From: Cadophora sp. MPI-SDFR-AT-0126
Taxonomy: Eukaryota > Ascomycota > Leotiomycetes > Helotiales > Ploettnerulaceae
DNA: 64,000 nucleotides
Assembly (NCBI GenBank): GCA_020747065.1
Contig: JAGMVK010000016.1
Location: forward strand, 1,178,001 to 1,242,000
Direction of reading: 5' to 3'
Shown here: piece by piece, positions 44,109 to 55,710 of the stretch
Layout: each line of letters opens with the position of its first letter
Position numbering within the stretch: the first letter of the stretch is position 1
Position numbers and translations under genes: made by a program
The notes under the pieces: generated by a model
Told to the model about the DNA's origin: nothing
The model's input: the letters and a program-made list of their open reading frames with translations, nothing else
Database searches by the model: none

Positions 44109-46597
44109 TTATGCTTTGTAAAAGCGGAACTCGTCCAGATAGATGGTATTGGTGTGTCCTTCCGTGATAAGCGGGCACGAAACCTTGACCTGCAATTGTA
44201 CCGTTGACTGGAATTTGGTTGTCTTAACTGTCATGCTGACATAGCTGTAGCTATTCGCATTCAGTGATTCCAGGCGACTGCATTTGCTCGTGAAGCCATC
44301 ACAAAGCTCAAGCCTGCAAACAGGTGGCTTCTGTTGCCCTCTGACCTTGGTCGGACCAACAGCCAGCTGACCATATCCGGAGATGACATATTTGGTCTTA
44401 GGGGCGACACCCATTATGTCTTGAGTAATCCAAGCGCTCTGACCATCTTTAACGGTAGTTTCACTATTGCATATTAGTTTAGGATCGAGACATGGAAGGA
44501 AAATACTGACAGATATCTGCCGCCAAAAGAGCTGACTCCTGTATCCGAAGATCTCTTGATCTCTGGTCTTCCAGATGCTGCTTTGTATGGAGCTGGACCT
44601 TGGTTCCAGTATGTACCAAAAGCCCCGGTTTCGAAACCACCGTTACGAAGGACTGGAGCAAAGGTGTCGGTCGGTTCAGGTGGTGTGGTAGAGGTCGAAG
44701 ACGTTGTACTCGTACTTAATGTTGTCGATGCTGCCGAGCTAGCTTCTGGGGCAATGGACGAAGAAGTCTCTTCCGGCACGCTCGTGGAGCTGGGAATCAA
44801 CGAGGACTCAATTGAAGAACTAACGGACGGAGAAGTTGAACTGGGGACCGAAATCTCCGTGGATGATGCAACGACCGAAGGATTTAATGAGGATTCTAGG
44901 ACGAGTGTCGATGAGAGCTCAGGAGCAACAGTCGAGCTCGTGAATGAAGATGATTCAGCTGAGGCGGCAACAGTAGTTGAAAAGACCGAGCTTATTTCCG
45001 GAAGATCAGAAGAGGATGCAATGGCCGAAGAAAATATAGAGCCGGCTTCAACGAAGACAGAAGATGTTGGGCTCTCTGAAATCTCGGTGGAACTTGCCGG
45101 CGATGGCTCGATGGACGATGGCTCCAGTGGTACGACTGTTGAGCTTACTAATGCCGATGAAAAGACTGATGATGCCTCTGGCTCAACTGTAGAGCTAGCA
45201 ATAGAAGACGAGTCAATGGTCGAGGCATCAGAAACAGTACTTTCGGCAACAACGGTACTGGAAGCGAAAACAGTCTCAATGGTAGACTCTGCCACGGCGG
45301 TTGAAAAGATGGACGAGCTCTCGAGAACAATTGTCGAACTTGGGACGAAGACAGACTCAGATGCGCTGAGACTTGAGATGACCGACGTAAACGCTGGTTC
45401 TGTGGAAGGAGCAGAGCTTGCGACTGATTCGACACTGGATGGTAGCGCAGAGGTCGACGCAACTTCAATTGACGACACAATGGAGCTTGCGGCCACGCTC
45501 GATTCGAACACCGAGGACGACAACAAAGTCTCTGATGCGGATTCCGAAGTCTCGATAGCAGAGCTACCCACGGAGGAGCTGGACAGTTCGGTCAAGATCG
45601 AAGTCGGGAACGTAGAGGTTTCGAGGACCGACGTCGACTGGATGAAACTGGACACGTCGCTGCTTGAGACTGCGGAACTGAAAGCAAACGTTGATTCGAA
45701 ACTAGAAAATGTGGAGACCTCAATGACTGAAGTGACAACTTCAACGGACGTGACGGAAGAGGCAACTGGGGTCACGAATGCGGATGGCTCCACAGTTGAG
45801 CTGATGACATCGGAGATGGTAGACGAGCTGATATACACAGACGATTCGAACAGCGAAGACTCTTGTGCTGAGGTCGCGGCGGCAGAACTCTCAGGGGCAG
45901 AACTAGTTGGAATGATCTCTGTTGATAGCGAGGGCGAAGCAGAAGACTCCGAGAAAGCAGCGTTGGTCGACGATGGAACCGCCTCGGAGCTGCTTTCGAC
46001 TACAGACGAGCCAACAGAATTTGGTTCGATACTGAATGCGCTGCTGAGGGACAAACTTGACGCCACCGAGGCGAAAGAACTTTGAATGGCGCTTGACAGA
46101 ATCTCGCTTGATGAGGCCTCGACGGACGAAACGAAAGAAGAAGGTTCCGCAATATATGTACTGGAGACTTGAGTGATGGATGGCAGTTCTGACGTGGCAG
46201 AGGCAGATGCGGAGACCGAAAAGAAGCTTTCAATCGCACTGGACAAAGAGGCAGATGATTCTGCAAGGGCGGAGGAAGACTGTGCTGCAAGACTAGAGCT
46301 TGATTCGAGTGCCGAAGTGAAGGATGCCAGTGCGGAGCTTATCACGGCACTGGAACTTTCTTCGAAAGCTGAAGTGGCAGATGCATAGGCAGAGCTCAAG
46401 GCTGAGCTATCACAGACAGTGACCGTGACAGGGTCGCAGGAGAGTACAGGAGGTAGGTCATCATGTCGCTTTGCAAAGACATCCTCGCTGCGTTTGACGT
46501 CGTTGGCTCCATAGAAACGATATCGGACAGCATCGACTGGAGAGAAGGGTAAGGCACTAAGTACCAAAAGTTGAAGTACTGAAGAGCGGCCCATCAT
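44109..46597 (-). CDS. Ser/Ala/Val-rich secreted surface protein
   Basis: Two exons, 46597-44511 and 44463-44109; 813 aa. Start MMGRSSVLQLLVLSALPFSP gives a signal peptide ending near residue 22; the frame continues upstream but would bury it. Residues 100-640 are a long degenerate Ser/Ala/Val/Glu-rich stretch of SS, ESS and VASS units, expected to be heavily O-glycosylated and extended. Thr-rich spacer TTLSTSTTSSTSTTPPEPTD precedes a globular C-terminal domain of about 155 aa (LRNGGFETGAFGTYWNQGP..., WITQDIMGVAPKTKYVISGY...) with a beta-sandwich, carbohydrate-binding-module-like pattern (NGGFE start, end IYLDEFRFYK). No GPI signal. Likely cell-wall or matrix associated. The antisense strand carries a 509-codon open frame, explained by the biased Ser codons. 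Confidence 0.85.
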
Positions 46598-47380
46598 GGC
46601 GGTCAAGCAGAACGAGTGATGCTTAAACCGAGAAGAACTTGAAGAAAGAGAAAGAATGGCTGAATTGAGGCTCTCTGAAGCCAGACGGCACAGATTATAT
46701 ACTTCTTGATCCAAATACAATAGGCAATAGGAGCTGACAATAGTTACGCCAGCCACAAGTTGAAAGCTGTCGGGCTAGAAGGCAAGTCAAGGAGAAATGA
46801 GATCGCATGATCTCAAAAACGCATGTCTACACTTCCGCTTCCACTATTGTTACGATATGTCAGGACGCACGATGCAGGAGAACCTGTGAATCATTTGGCG
46901 CAGGATGCACTACTCAGGGACTGGAGACAATTGGACTGAGAAGCGCAAAAGACATGGCCAGATCATCGGAGCATCACCAAAACAAGTCTCAGCCCTGCCA
47001 AGATAATAAATAGCAGGAATACAAAAGGGGGTAGCAAAACCGATGGAAAAGTGCTAGAATTGCATCCTTTGGCGACTTAGTTTGTTTTGTTCGAGTGTAA
47101 CAGGGTCCTGCTGTTAGCACAAAGCAAGGGATTTTCCCTCGCTAAATTTGTGATATTCCACAACAAGACTTCCTCACATCTCGAATATGACATGGGTGAA
47201 AAAAGTAGTCACTTCGAATCGGATCGAGCTGATGTAAAAGGTGATGGCCATTTCCCCAGAATGTCCATTTTCAGGTTTTCAGGTGCGCCATGATATGACT
47301 CCCTGAGATCTTTTGCCCATCCAGACTTTTGAGGCTGACGTCTTGTATTGTCCAGATTGAAATGTTTCAGAGTCCATGGA
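46598..47380. other. Upstream region of the Ser-rich protein gene
   Basis: About 780 bp. A TATATAA-like element on the minus strand (46695-46701) lies about 98 bp upstream of the start. Frames at 46807-47013 and 47087-47293 are unsupported. Confidence 0.4.
46695..46701 (-). promoter_or_regulatory. Putative TATA box
   Basis: TATATAA reading on the minus strand, about 98 bp upstream of the Ser-rich protein's ATG. Confidence 0.4.
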
Positions 47381-48502
47381 TCAAGGATACTCGTTCAATT
47401 TGAGCAGAAGTTCCACCAATTCGGGAGAAGCCTCAGCTGTCTCTGGAGACATTGCGATTGTCTCGAGATGCTTGTACATCGTAGGATCTGATGACGCGAC
47501 CTTCTTAACTAATGCTGCCAAATAGTCCATGGTAGATTTTGTGAGCTCCGTGGTACTCATCATTTCGAGGAATTCTGCAAAGAAATCCATCAATGTAATA
47601 TGCATCAGCATATCCCCTTCCTTGTCGACCATGTCAACCGTGGCAAAGTACAGGATACCGGGTTGGCCAACTCCGTATGATTTCTCAACGTCGGGAAATT
47701 GCGAACGGGTTAGGGTGTGGAAATCAAGCGTTGCGAGTCGTGGAAGCACTCTCAACAGTCTAGCCTGCGCTAACGACTTCTGTCTTTCATCAAGTTGCCC
47801 CTCGCCTGTGCTGGTGGTCGTCGAGCTGCATAGGGAGAACAATAGTTGATAGATTTCGCGATCTTGGAAAATACGGCGCCACAGGAGTCCCTGACCTGGT
47901 GGCATACCAGATGCAAGCTGGAGACCACTCATCTTTGTGTTTATGCCAGCAGACGATCTGCGATCACAATCCACTTCAAGTAGATCTCCCAGAACTTTTG
48001 TAGCCTTCTCTGCCACTCCAACATCTGGAGTACTGAGCCATGTTTGTAGAAAGTTCTCCACCAGACCCTTCATGATCGAGAGAATAGCTGTGTCACCGGG
48101 GCTGCGTGCTGCCTTTTCAATGATCGTGATGGCTAGAATGTTCGCAGAAGGGGCAGGGGATCGCAGAGCTTGGATCAAGCTGTCTTCAGAAGCTAACGTG
48201 AGCGCTTGAGTGAACTGGATTGGCCGGAGGAGCTTGATGGCGAGACTGGCGAGAATGGTGGGGTCTTGCTCGTATGTCAACAAGATTTGAGAGAGATTCG
48301 GCAGCAGTCGTGGGATCAGAGGAGGAATATTATAATCTAGCACACGTTAGATCGCAGACGTGGAGAGGGGAGGAACCGTACCAGTAAGTTGTAATTCCAC
48401 TTCATCGAATAGCTTTGCGTCAAGAGGGGTGCCCGGCTCGTCGACAATGTCTTGGAGGTGTCTCTCAAGCTCCTCCAGCCCGGTAATGGGAACATCGTCC
48501 AT
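47381..48502 (-). CDS. Hsm3/S5B (PSMD5)-like proteasome assembly chaperone
   Basis: Two exons, 48502-48382 and 48336-47381; 358 aa. The first exon encodes MDDVPITGLEELERHLQD; the 45-nt intron (GTACGG donor, GCTAG acceptor) joins LQLT to DYNIPPLIPRLLPNLS in phase. The protein is wholly alpha-helical, in repeated pairs of the ARM/HEAT sort, with segments such as LLWRRIFQDREIYQLLFSLCS, SLAQARLLRVLPRLATLDF and LMHITLMDFFAEFLE. This pattern resembles fungal Hsm3/S5B proteins, which hold Rpt subunits during assembly of the 26S proteasome base (yeast Hsm3 was first named for mismatch repair). Yeast Hsm3 is longer, at about 480 aa. The family assignment is moderate; some other HEAT protein is possible. 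Divergent from RPC31. Confidence 0.72.
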
Positions 48503-49167
48503 GGCAACGGTAACGTAAAAAGTTTCGGTGACAGCGGAGATAGATCACAAGGCAAGGAGGGTAAAAGATGATGACTAGATATTAGAGTGCTGTAGTAGCG
48601 CCAGATCGATGGCCCCGGGATGGAGGCTGCTTGAGATGCCCACGAGGCCGACGAGGCTGAGATCCGAATCAAGAGCAGATCAAGCTCACTTTGCACTCTT
48701 CCAACGAGTCAGGGTGGCAGCCCAAGAATGAGGACGATCAACAAGATTCTATTGTTAACGTCTGGAGCAGTTGGCACCCAGTTTCTTTGTATGCGGAACT
48801 CACAAGTGTTGGTCCAGAGGAAGCTCGAAAGCGCGAGAATGAATTCCGGTGTTGCTGCCAGCTCCACTATTACTGTACTGTTTTGGTAGCAACTCGACGC
48901 GGAAGAAGCGGCCGCTTGACCACCCCTCACGCGGGCAACCGACGCGAGCTCGATTTATTTTCTGACGCAGACAAGAACTACTTCGAGGACAGCGACAATA
49001 ACACCACCCTTCCGTTTCAGCTTTGGAGGAGAGGACAAGAACGCGGAGGGGAACAATACCAGCAGTTGCAATACCTTTGTCTGTACGAGCATATCTGCAA
49101 AAAGCACAGTCGCGTCGCTACCTGTCCATACTCCGCGAAAGCTTCCTACCAAGGCGCGGAGAGAGAA
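48503..49167. promoter_or_regulatory. Divergent promoter of HSM3-like and RPC31 genes
   Basis: 665 bp between the start codons. A continuous frame covers part of it in phase with RPC31 (from 48691), but its translation before MAGRGRGRGG is not protein-like, so I start RPC31 at the internal ATG. No specific site is recognised. Confidence 0.5.
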
Positions 49168-49990
49168 ATGGCTGGACGTGGTCGTGGTCGCGGCGGATTT
49201 AATCCAGGTCAATTGAAAGGAGCAACATGGGAATATGATGCTGGCGCAGTTCTGGAGTCCAAACCATCAGAACTCTTCCCTGTGGGTATCACCCGCTACT
49301 CATGTGCTCCAGTCTAATTGGCGCAGCCTCACCCGAACCTCAAGAAGCCAGCTCCCATCACCGAGAAAGAGCGCAGAGAAATCAACAATTACCGTAATCT
49401 TCAAGCCAAAGTCCACCGCGGGCCCCTCTACACACAATCCACTAAGCGCAATGCCGATGCCCCCACGAAGGTATTCAGCGAGGCACAATTCAATGCACAA
49501 TACGGCGGAAATGCAAAGGCGGATATGGATCCTTTTACAGGTGTCGAGACTTACTCTATGAGATATGCACCTAAGAAGAATGCTCTCCCCAAGCTCTCTG
49601 ATGCTCCATTCGGTATGCGCCTGTTCTTCCCGGGCTGTATAATGCTAATTGACCGCAGACAAGAGTCTCTTCCCCGAGGAACTCTGGGACACCCTTGAAG
49701 GAAAGTCTGGTGTCGCGGTAAAGAAACACATCGATCGAGCTATACAAAGGAAGGCGCAGCTTCTGGGTGCTAAAGGGGAAGATAGCAAGGATAAGACAAA
49801 GATCTTGCTTGAGAAGATCGATGATGCAGTTGAAGGTGTTGAAGACGAAAATGACGAAGAGGAGGACGAGGCAGCTCTCGATTCTGAGTTCGAGGATGAG
49901 GATGGAGGCGATTACGATGCTGAGCAGTACTTTGATGGTGGAGAGGATGGCGATGACGATGATGGAGACGATGGTGGGCAGGATTACTAA
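49168..49990 (+). CDS. RPC31: DNA-directed RNA polymerase III subunit Rpc31/Rpc7-like
   Basis: Three exons, 49168-49281, 49327-49612, 49659-49990; 243 aa. Starts MAGRGRGRGGFNPGQLKGA, the Gly/Arg-rich start typical of Rpc31/RPC7. Splicing gives SELFPPHPNLKKPAPITEKE and then SDAPFDKSLFPEELWDTLEG. The middle (RNLQAKVHRGPLYT) matches the family core, and the end is a long acidic tail (DDDDGDDGGQDY). Rpc31 belongs to the Rpc82-Rpc34-Rpc31 initiation subcomplex of Pol III in the nucleus, needed for tRNA and 5S transcription. Length is close to yeast Rpc31 (251 aa). Confidence is high because head motif, core and tail agree. Confidence 0.9.
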
Positions 49991-50979
49991 GTGTGTTGAA
50001 AGTTGATGGTGTTTGATTTTCAATTGCGTTTTAGCGAGGCGTTGGTGGACTGGTTTGCCTCTACTTAAGAGTGCATATAACTGATTGATGGCCTTTGAAA
50101 TGTCAAGATTGGATGATCATTTCGGATACCATGGAGGATACCAGAGGGACTGATGGTCGCGAGGCTTTCTGACTGTGTCAGATGTCGAATGAAACTCACC
50201 ATTTGATAAAGGTGTTAGACAAGACTTCACAGCAGACCTTAACATGATATGAGTCCTTCGATTCGGTGTTGGGTTGGGAAGATTCCCTCACTTTTTTATG
50301 CTTCTCAAACGAGTTGTTACTCTCTAGTTGCCTTCTTTCACGCTCAGTGTACGGTTACATTTTCTTACAGTACGGTTATGATTGAAGCAATCTACCGTCA
50401 TCGTACGTCCTTGTTACTGTGCTATGAAAGGAAACACTGCTTAACGGGGCTTTTCCCAATTGCGAAGCTCCAAAAATAAGGCTATCCTTCGGTCAGCCGT
50501 TATTCTCCAGTACAGCTATTCCTCGATTAGTCAGTATTCTTCAGTAAATAACGCCTCGCCGACATTTACTGCAGCCCCCTTCAAAACTTTATGAGTAGAA
50601 GTTGTAACCTCAAGAGCTCCACCATTCCACCATTGATTTGCCTCTATCCCCGTCGTCCCGCGTCAGCACTTAATGTAGAAAAAGCTCAGCCGCTGAAGTG
50701 AGATATAGATGTATGCGAGAAAAAAAAGCCTACGAGAGGTATGTAAGATCTTGCGAGGGCTGGAATTTTGTGTGTGTAATATAACAAAGAAATTCTCGCA
50801 AGTCATAAGCCTTTGCACGTTCTTCTAGCTCTATCGCTATGCTGTTGAACTTTGTGTATGAAATTCGCAGATAGAGGGAGAGAAAACATATCACATTGTT
50901 GGTCACAAAATCAACAATCCGCATCCAGTCAGATATTATCAGGCTGTCAGTGGAGCATAGACCGTGCCCTAGCCCCAGA
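49991..50979. other. Convergent 3' intergenic region
   Basis: About 990 bp between RPC31 (+) and the membrane-protein gene (-). Frames at 50249-50479 (+) and 50730-50924 (-) are unpatterned. No other feature. Confidence 0.5.
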
Positions 50980-52824
50980 CTAAAAGACTCCTGGCCATGT
51001 ATCTACAAATGCACCAGGTGGTAGGAAAAACAAGGTCCAAAATATTTCGAACAGAAGGACAAGACGCGCCAACATGTATGGAATAATAAAGCAAACCAAA
51101 AGAACAGGGCCATGAAATCTCCGAGCTTTCTTGCCTGCTTCCGGCTCAGCCCACCCATTGTAATATGACCACTGAATATTGAAATATACCGATAATGGCG
51201 GCAAGATTGTTGTCAAAACAGAGCAAGTCCTCCAAAGGATCAACTCAGTCTGCGTTGGGAAACTGAAGTTCCAGGCAAGACAGTGTAAACCTCCGAATAT
51301 AGTCCCGCCTAGAACCGAGCCGACAATGACGCTGACGACTGCTGGATGATTATAACGGAGCCATTCCACTAACGTTCTTAGAACAAAAGTATTTTCATGT
51401 CCTGAAAACAAAAACCTGACGTCCACAGCGTGGCTGGCATCATTTGGGATTGGCATCAGATGTAGCCCTTCATCTTCACGCCCTGGAAATCGATGCCATG
51501 TCCACAAATATCCAGGACCGAAAGTAGCTAATGAAATTATTTCGTCATCGTTTGGGATCCGTATTGCTTTTACTCGATATCGGGTAGTGACTCCCCTAGG
51601 ACGATCCCAAAGAATAGTGTACGTGATGATACTGCAGACCGAGAAGGCAAGCGCCGCTATCTCGAGCTGCGAGGAGATAAGTTTGGTGTGGTAACGGATA
51701 ATTAGTTGTATGACGAGCCAGCTTATTTGAAGGATCGTTAGAAGCTTAACGAGAGGGTCGCTTTTGCTCAGAGCTTCGAGATCTTGAGAGGAAACTGGAG
51801 GGAGATCACGATATAACTTGAAACCTCTGGCGCTCAAGAGCTGCAGAGCCGTCAAAGGCCAGGCCTCGTGGCTGAAACGCAATAGGTTCAGTCTTTGAAA
51901 TTCAGTAAGGCTGTTGGGAGTCGTTTTCTGCACAGATGGCCTTGTTGCATGCTGGGGACCTGGTCCCGATTGACTGCGAACGGGCTCTTGTGGAGGTTGA
52001 AGTTGACAAGAAGGACAGGACGAGGCGGGCGCTGAATATTCCCAAGCGTGAAGTTCGGCTTCACAAACCAATTTACAACTCCTCTCAATGCTATCTTGAC
52101 CAACATCAGCAATTGCTTCCTCAGTAATCGATGTCTTGTTATTTTTCGTGCTCCTGGAGCTCGAGGAAGTGGAAAGACAATCCTTTCCAATCTTTCTGGG
52201 AGCTTTCGCCGATCCCTGGTGAACGGGAGGATTATTCTCGGCTTGATGTCCTGAGAAGTGAACCCCTGAATAATCGACTAACGTGGAGCTAAGTCCTGTT
52301 GAACCTGAGCCGCTGATCCTTGAGACTTCGACTCCAAAGAACTGCAGCTCAGTGAAATCGAGATAATAGCCACCCATGTTCATCACATACGCATGAATCA
52401 TCTCCAGTTCTTCCCCAAACTGTGACCGTAATGACATGAGACTACTGACAGCCGCTAATCTTTCGCTCAATGCTTTCCCCATGATATACTCAGGCATAAT
52501 AATGGTCAATGCCATCCACCTTAGAGGTGTCGCGGTATCGAGTATGCCCCACCACAATCTTCTCAGCCAGCCAGGTTTGTTTCCGGACGGATCGCTATAA
52601 GGACGACGTGATGGAATGTTGAGATGTTGAATATTCCACGTGCAGAGAATGATAACTGACAAACAGTTCCATAGAATTGACATAGTGCCACGCGTATTTG
52701 GTGCTGCGACGAAGTTCGTACTGATCTGGGGAGTAGTACAATTCGGGGTGAAGACCGTTGCTTGAGCAATTGGCGTCTGAAAGACGCTGAGAACAAGAAA
52801 AACGAGAATCGGTGATGGGTACAT
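50980..52824 (-). CDS. Polytopic membrane protein, fungal-specific, function unknown
   Basis: Intronless, 614 aa. N-terminal signal peptide (MYPSPILVFLVLSVFQTPIAQA), then a segment typical of this large ascomycete family: NTRGTMSILWNCLSVIILCT, TWNIQHLNIPS, LRRLWWGILDTATPLRWMAL, MPEYIMGKAL. The middle (about 190-310) is a Ser/Pro/Gln-rich, probably cytosolic loop. The C-terminal half has about five more helices, including ISWLVIQLIIRYH, SVIVGSVLGGTIFGGLHCLA, and PVLLVCFIIPYMLARLVLLF. The family is often annotated only as integral membrane protein; no activity is known to me. The start is the first ATG and carries the signal peptide. Location is probably plasma or endomembrane. Confidence 0.85.
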   Translation of the reverse strand: MYPSPILVFLVLSVFQTPIAQATVFTPNCTTPQISTNFVAAPNTRGTMSILWNCLSVIILCTWNIQHLNIPSRRPYSDPSGNKPGWLRRLWWGILDTATPLRWMALTIIMPEYIMGKALSERLAAVSSLMSLRSQFGEELEMIHAYVMNMGGYYLDFTELQFFGVEVSRISGSGSTGLSSTLVDYSGVHFSGHQAENNPPVHQGSAKAPRKIGKDCLSTSSSSRSTKNNKTSITEEAIADVGQDSIERSCKLVCEAELHAWEYSAPASSCPSCQLQPPQEPVRSQSGPGPQHATRPSVQKTTPNSLTEFQRLNLLRFSHEAWPLTALQLLSARGFKLYRDLPPVSSQDLEALSKSDPLVKLLTILQISWLVIQLIIRYHTKLISSQLEIAALAFSVCSIITYTILWDRPRGVTTRYRVKAIRIPNDDEIISLATFGPGYLWTWHRFPGREDEGLHLMPIPNDASHAVDVRFLFSGHENTFVLRTLVEWLRYNHPAVVSVIVGSVLGGTIFGGLHCLAWNFSFPTQTELILWRTCSVLTTILPPLSVYFNIQWSYYNGWAEPEAGKKARRFHGPVLLVCFIIPYMLARLVLLFEIFWTLFFLPPGAFVDTWPGVF

Positions 52825-54350
52825 GGTAAGCTCAAAAAGTGATGAGAGATTGGAAGAACGAAGTGAACCAACTCAGGTGCTCAGCATCGGGGAGCATCCA
52901 GACAAATACGGCTTACGCGTATGAGGGGAAGTGAAGAGATTTCGAGCTGGGAACGTTCGACTGTGCCTCCCAAACCATGTTGAGAATTGTGGCGGAGTGG
53001 TTGCCAATTCTCCAGTCAGGGGGTCAAAGCTGCAATGAGTTGAGAAAGACGGGACAAAAAGGTGGAAAGGCTGATCGAGCAACTCACTGGGGTATGAACG
53101 TGCAGGAAAAGAAAACAAAGTTCTGCTCTCAGTTTAGGCTTCCAGTGGTTTTCTTTTCGAAGAATCATGCAACAGAGAAGATGACGGCTTGAAGCAGTCT
53201 CACTTCACGGGCGGTGGGGAATTCTTGGCCCCTTGAAGGAGAAGGAGTTCTGAGTTTGGGTGGCTATGGCGTATTTTAAGGAGGGACTGTCCAGATATGG
53301 CACTTGAGCGAAGCCTCACTGGCGCAGGCACGCCTCAAATCATCAACGAATTTCCACCTTTGTTTGAAAATGGAATCGAATTGGTTTACGACGCTCCTGG
53401 GGGGCTTGAATTTATCTGAATACCCCGATCTCTAAACTGTTGAAGCTGGGCGCCTAAAGCTTGAATTCGATGACAGCCTTTGGATTCGTGATGAGCCGGC
53501 TACTGTCAACCGAGCCGAGGGTAATTAGCGCCTGAGCGAGAGTAGCAAGCTTACTAACTCCATACGGAAAATAGGAGGGAGAAAGTTGATCCATTATACC
53601 TATATATCGATCAAACATCTCGCAGAAGAACAATCGAATATTCAGATCAAGAGCTTCAACGTGAGCTAATCTGGAAGTAAATCAATGAAGGGATGGATGG
53701 TGGGGTTCTGGCGTTTTATAAATCTTCTGTACATTGTATTTTGGTGCGGCCTGCACTGATATTTAATGAGTGAGTTGGCGTTATTTACCAGAGAATCACA
53801 CCAACCTAAAAATGGCTCATAACACTGTAAATATCAGGACCGAGCACACTCCACAAATTTTAAACTTAAAGCCTAGCAAATTCCAACGACCACCAGTTAT
53901 ACACAGGCGGAGGCAAACCATATTGCCACGAAATGGTGAGGATATCATTTCTCATCTCCATCTTCTCACGAACTCCACGTTTCGGTTATTTCCCCGATTG
54001 GGACTCTCTAGCACCCCCCTTAGTGTTTCAATCGCTTGAAGTGTTGCGAGAAACACCTCCGGTTTTGGCTGTCCCTAGACGAACCTGTCAGATCATCCTC
54101 AGTCTCTCCGTGCGTGCTTAGCACTGACACACATGCAGTATGAGCTTGAATTTGCATCAGCTTCCCAGTGATCTTCATAAGTGATGGAGAGTTTAAGTGC
54201 GGTTGCCAAGTGTAGAGGGTTCTTCCATACATGGATTCCCTAAGAAGTAACATATTGCTATTCATTCGCATGTGCAATATTTGCTTTTGCCTGTCTTCCT
54301 CTCAAACTCCATCTCCAGTCTTGTTGAGCAAGGGCTTCATTTCCTCCGTA
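52825..54350. other. 1.5-kb gene-free region
   Basis: Frames at 52873-53118 (-), 52977-53192 (+), 53770-54039 (+) and 54020-54277 (-) are short and unpatterned. It probably includes the promoter of the membrane-protein gene on the left side. Confidence 0.45.
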
Positions 54351-55559
54351 GCTATGCACAGCTCACCTAAATCACAGGCGGCTGCGTCACGTCGTCGAAT
54401 ACAAAAATGTTTGGAAGTGTTCATCGTCTTGACACTTTCTTTCCTTTTAATCTTCATCCTCTGTCTCACGATAAGCTTCTTCAACATCTCATCGTCCCCC
54501 GACTTACCATTACCCCGCCAGCAGCAGTAAAGGAAAAACAATCGCGCAGAATCTCGGGAGCTTTGGACCCAGGCATTGGGACTTCTTAGAAACATCGTCA
54601 CTGATTTTGAGAGTGGTATGTTGTCCGCCGTTACCAATTAAATAGAAGCTGATTGCTCTAGATGTATGCAAGCCAGAAGTCGGCGTACTTCTTGATAGGA
54701 TCTGAGTCAACAAGCAGCGAAGACGGGATCCTCACTCTCACTACCAACAGATGTCGCAAACAAGCTGCTTCAAATCGTCGTCCAGTCATCACTTGACCTC
54801 GGCGTCCTCTTCGGAAATGGAACAATCGAACGTACCAATCAGGATCCTCTTGTCTCTTCAACTTGCTGTCTCAGACCATGTCCGTTGCTTTGGCCTTTTG
54901 TCAGCGAGCCCAACCGTGGCTGAGGTGATGCTGACTGCGGTGGAAAAGGGGTTTTTGAATGTAGGATCAGGAGGGATGACGAGAGCATGGGGAGGGTGTT
55001 GAGGGGTCCTAGTCGAAGCGTTGGGATGAGAAACGAAGGAAATCATATAGGTTTGAAGGATGAAATGGGAGGTGATGACGAGGAAGGCTGGTGGAGATGG
55101 GGTAGGAGAACAGAAAGGAAGACAGCGAGACTGCTCAGGATGCTAGGACGGTTCGATGGGAATGAACATGATTGCACTTCGAGTTTAACACTAAGGACTG
55201 CGGGGGCTGTCTGGAAACCAAATTTGATGGCCTGGGCAATTGCTGAATTATAATTGACAGACCATACTACGAGAGTCATTACCAGAGACGAGACGGCCTT
55301 GCTGCTCTTCACTCTTAGAAACACCGATACAGTTCACGGATTGCCATTGTCGGAATACATTTTGAATGAAGACTTGAGATTGACCGAATGCAAAGATCTA
55401 GATGCTTATTACCACACTGATGTCACCAATTGCACTCGCTTGAGTAGACGACAGTGGTACAACTGCTCCCTTTTTCCAACCAAATTATGCCAAGGATCAA
55501 CAAATCAACGTTGCTGGAAAATCCTGTATGTACCGCCAACGTTTTCGATTTTCTTCTGA
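54351..55559 (+). pseudogene. Probable decayed gene with membrane anchor and in-frame stops
   Basis: A forward frame encodes MHSSPKSQAAASRRRIQKCL, a strong transmembrane helix (VFIVLTLSFLLIFILCL), then a stop TAA at 54528 directly after three CAG codons. Beyond the stop the same frame goes on sensibly (RKNNRAESRELWTQALGLLR, NIVTDFES) to a GTATGT donor. Further on, KTGSSLSLPTDVANKLLQIV and LGVLFGNGTIERTNQ appear in a different frame. The frame at 54987-55253 ends in a TAA and the same phase immediately continues (55254-55559: RVITRDETALLLFTLRNTD). The first TAA would be a C-to-T change of a CAA, as RIP or deamination makes. Read as one type II membrane-anchored gene broken by several lesions. 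Alternatives are undetected introns, or chance frames. No family recognised. Confidence 0.35.
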
Positions 55560-55710
55560 AAAGAATCTCGATCAAGACATGATTGTGAAGTGACACCCGG
55601 TACATCACGGCGTCTTGCCAAAACTTCTAAGAGAATCCAAGAAAGCTAGCACCTGCTGAGATCCCAAGCTGTCAAATAAAAGTAAGAACTTTCAGCGCAG
55701 GTAGTACCAC

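Noticed and set aside
44556..46085. 509-codon plus-strand open frame
   Set aside because: Exactly antisense to the Ser-rich secreted protein. The Ser/Ala/Val codon bias on minus creates a stop-free, Glu/Asp/Val-rich plus strand. The minus frame has signal peptide, C-terminal domain and an in-phase intron.
48691..49167. N-terminal extension of RPC31 (continuous open frame)
   Set aside because: The translation before MAGRGRGRGG is not protein-like, and the Gly/Arg start fits the known Rpc31 N-terminus.
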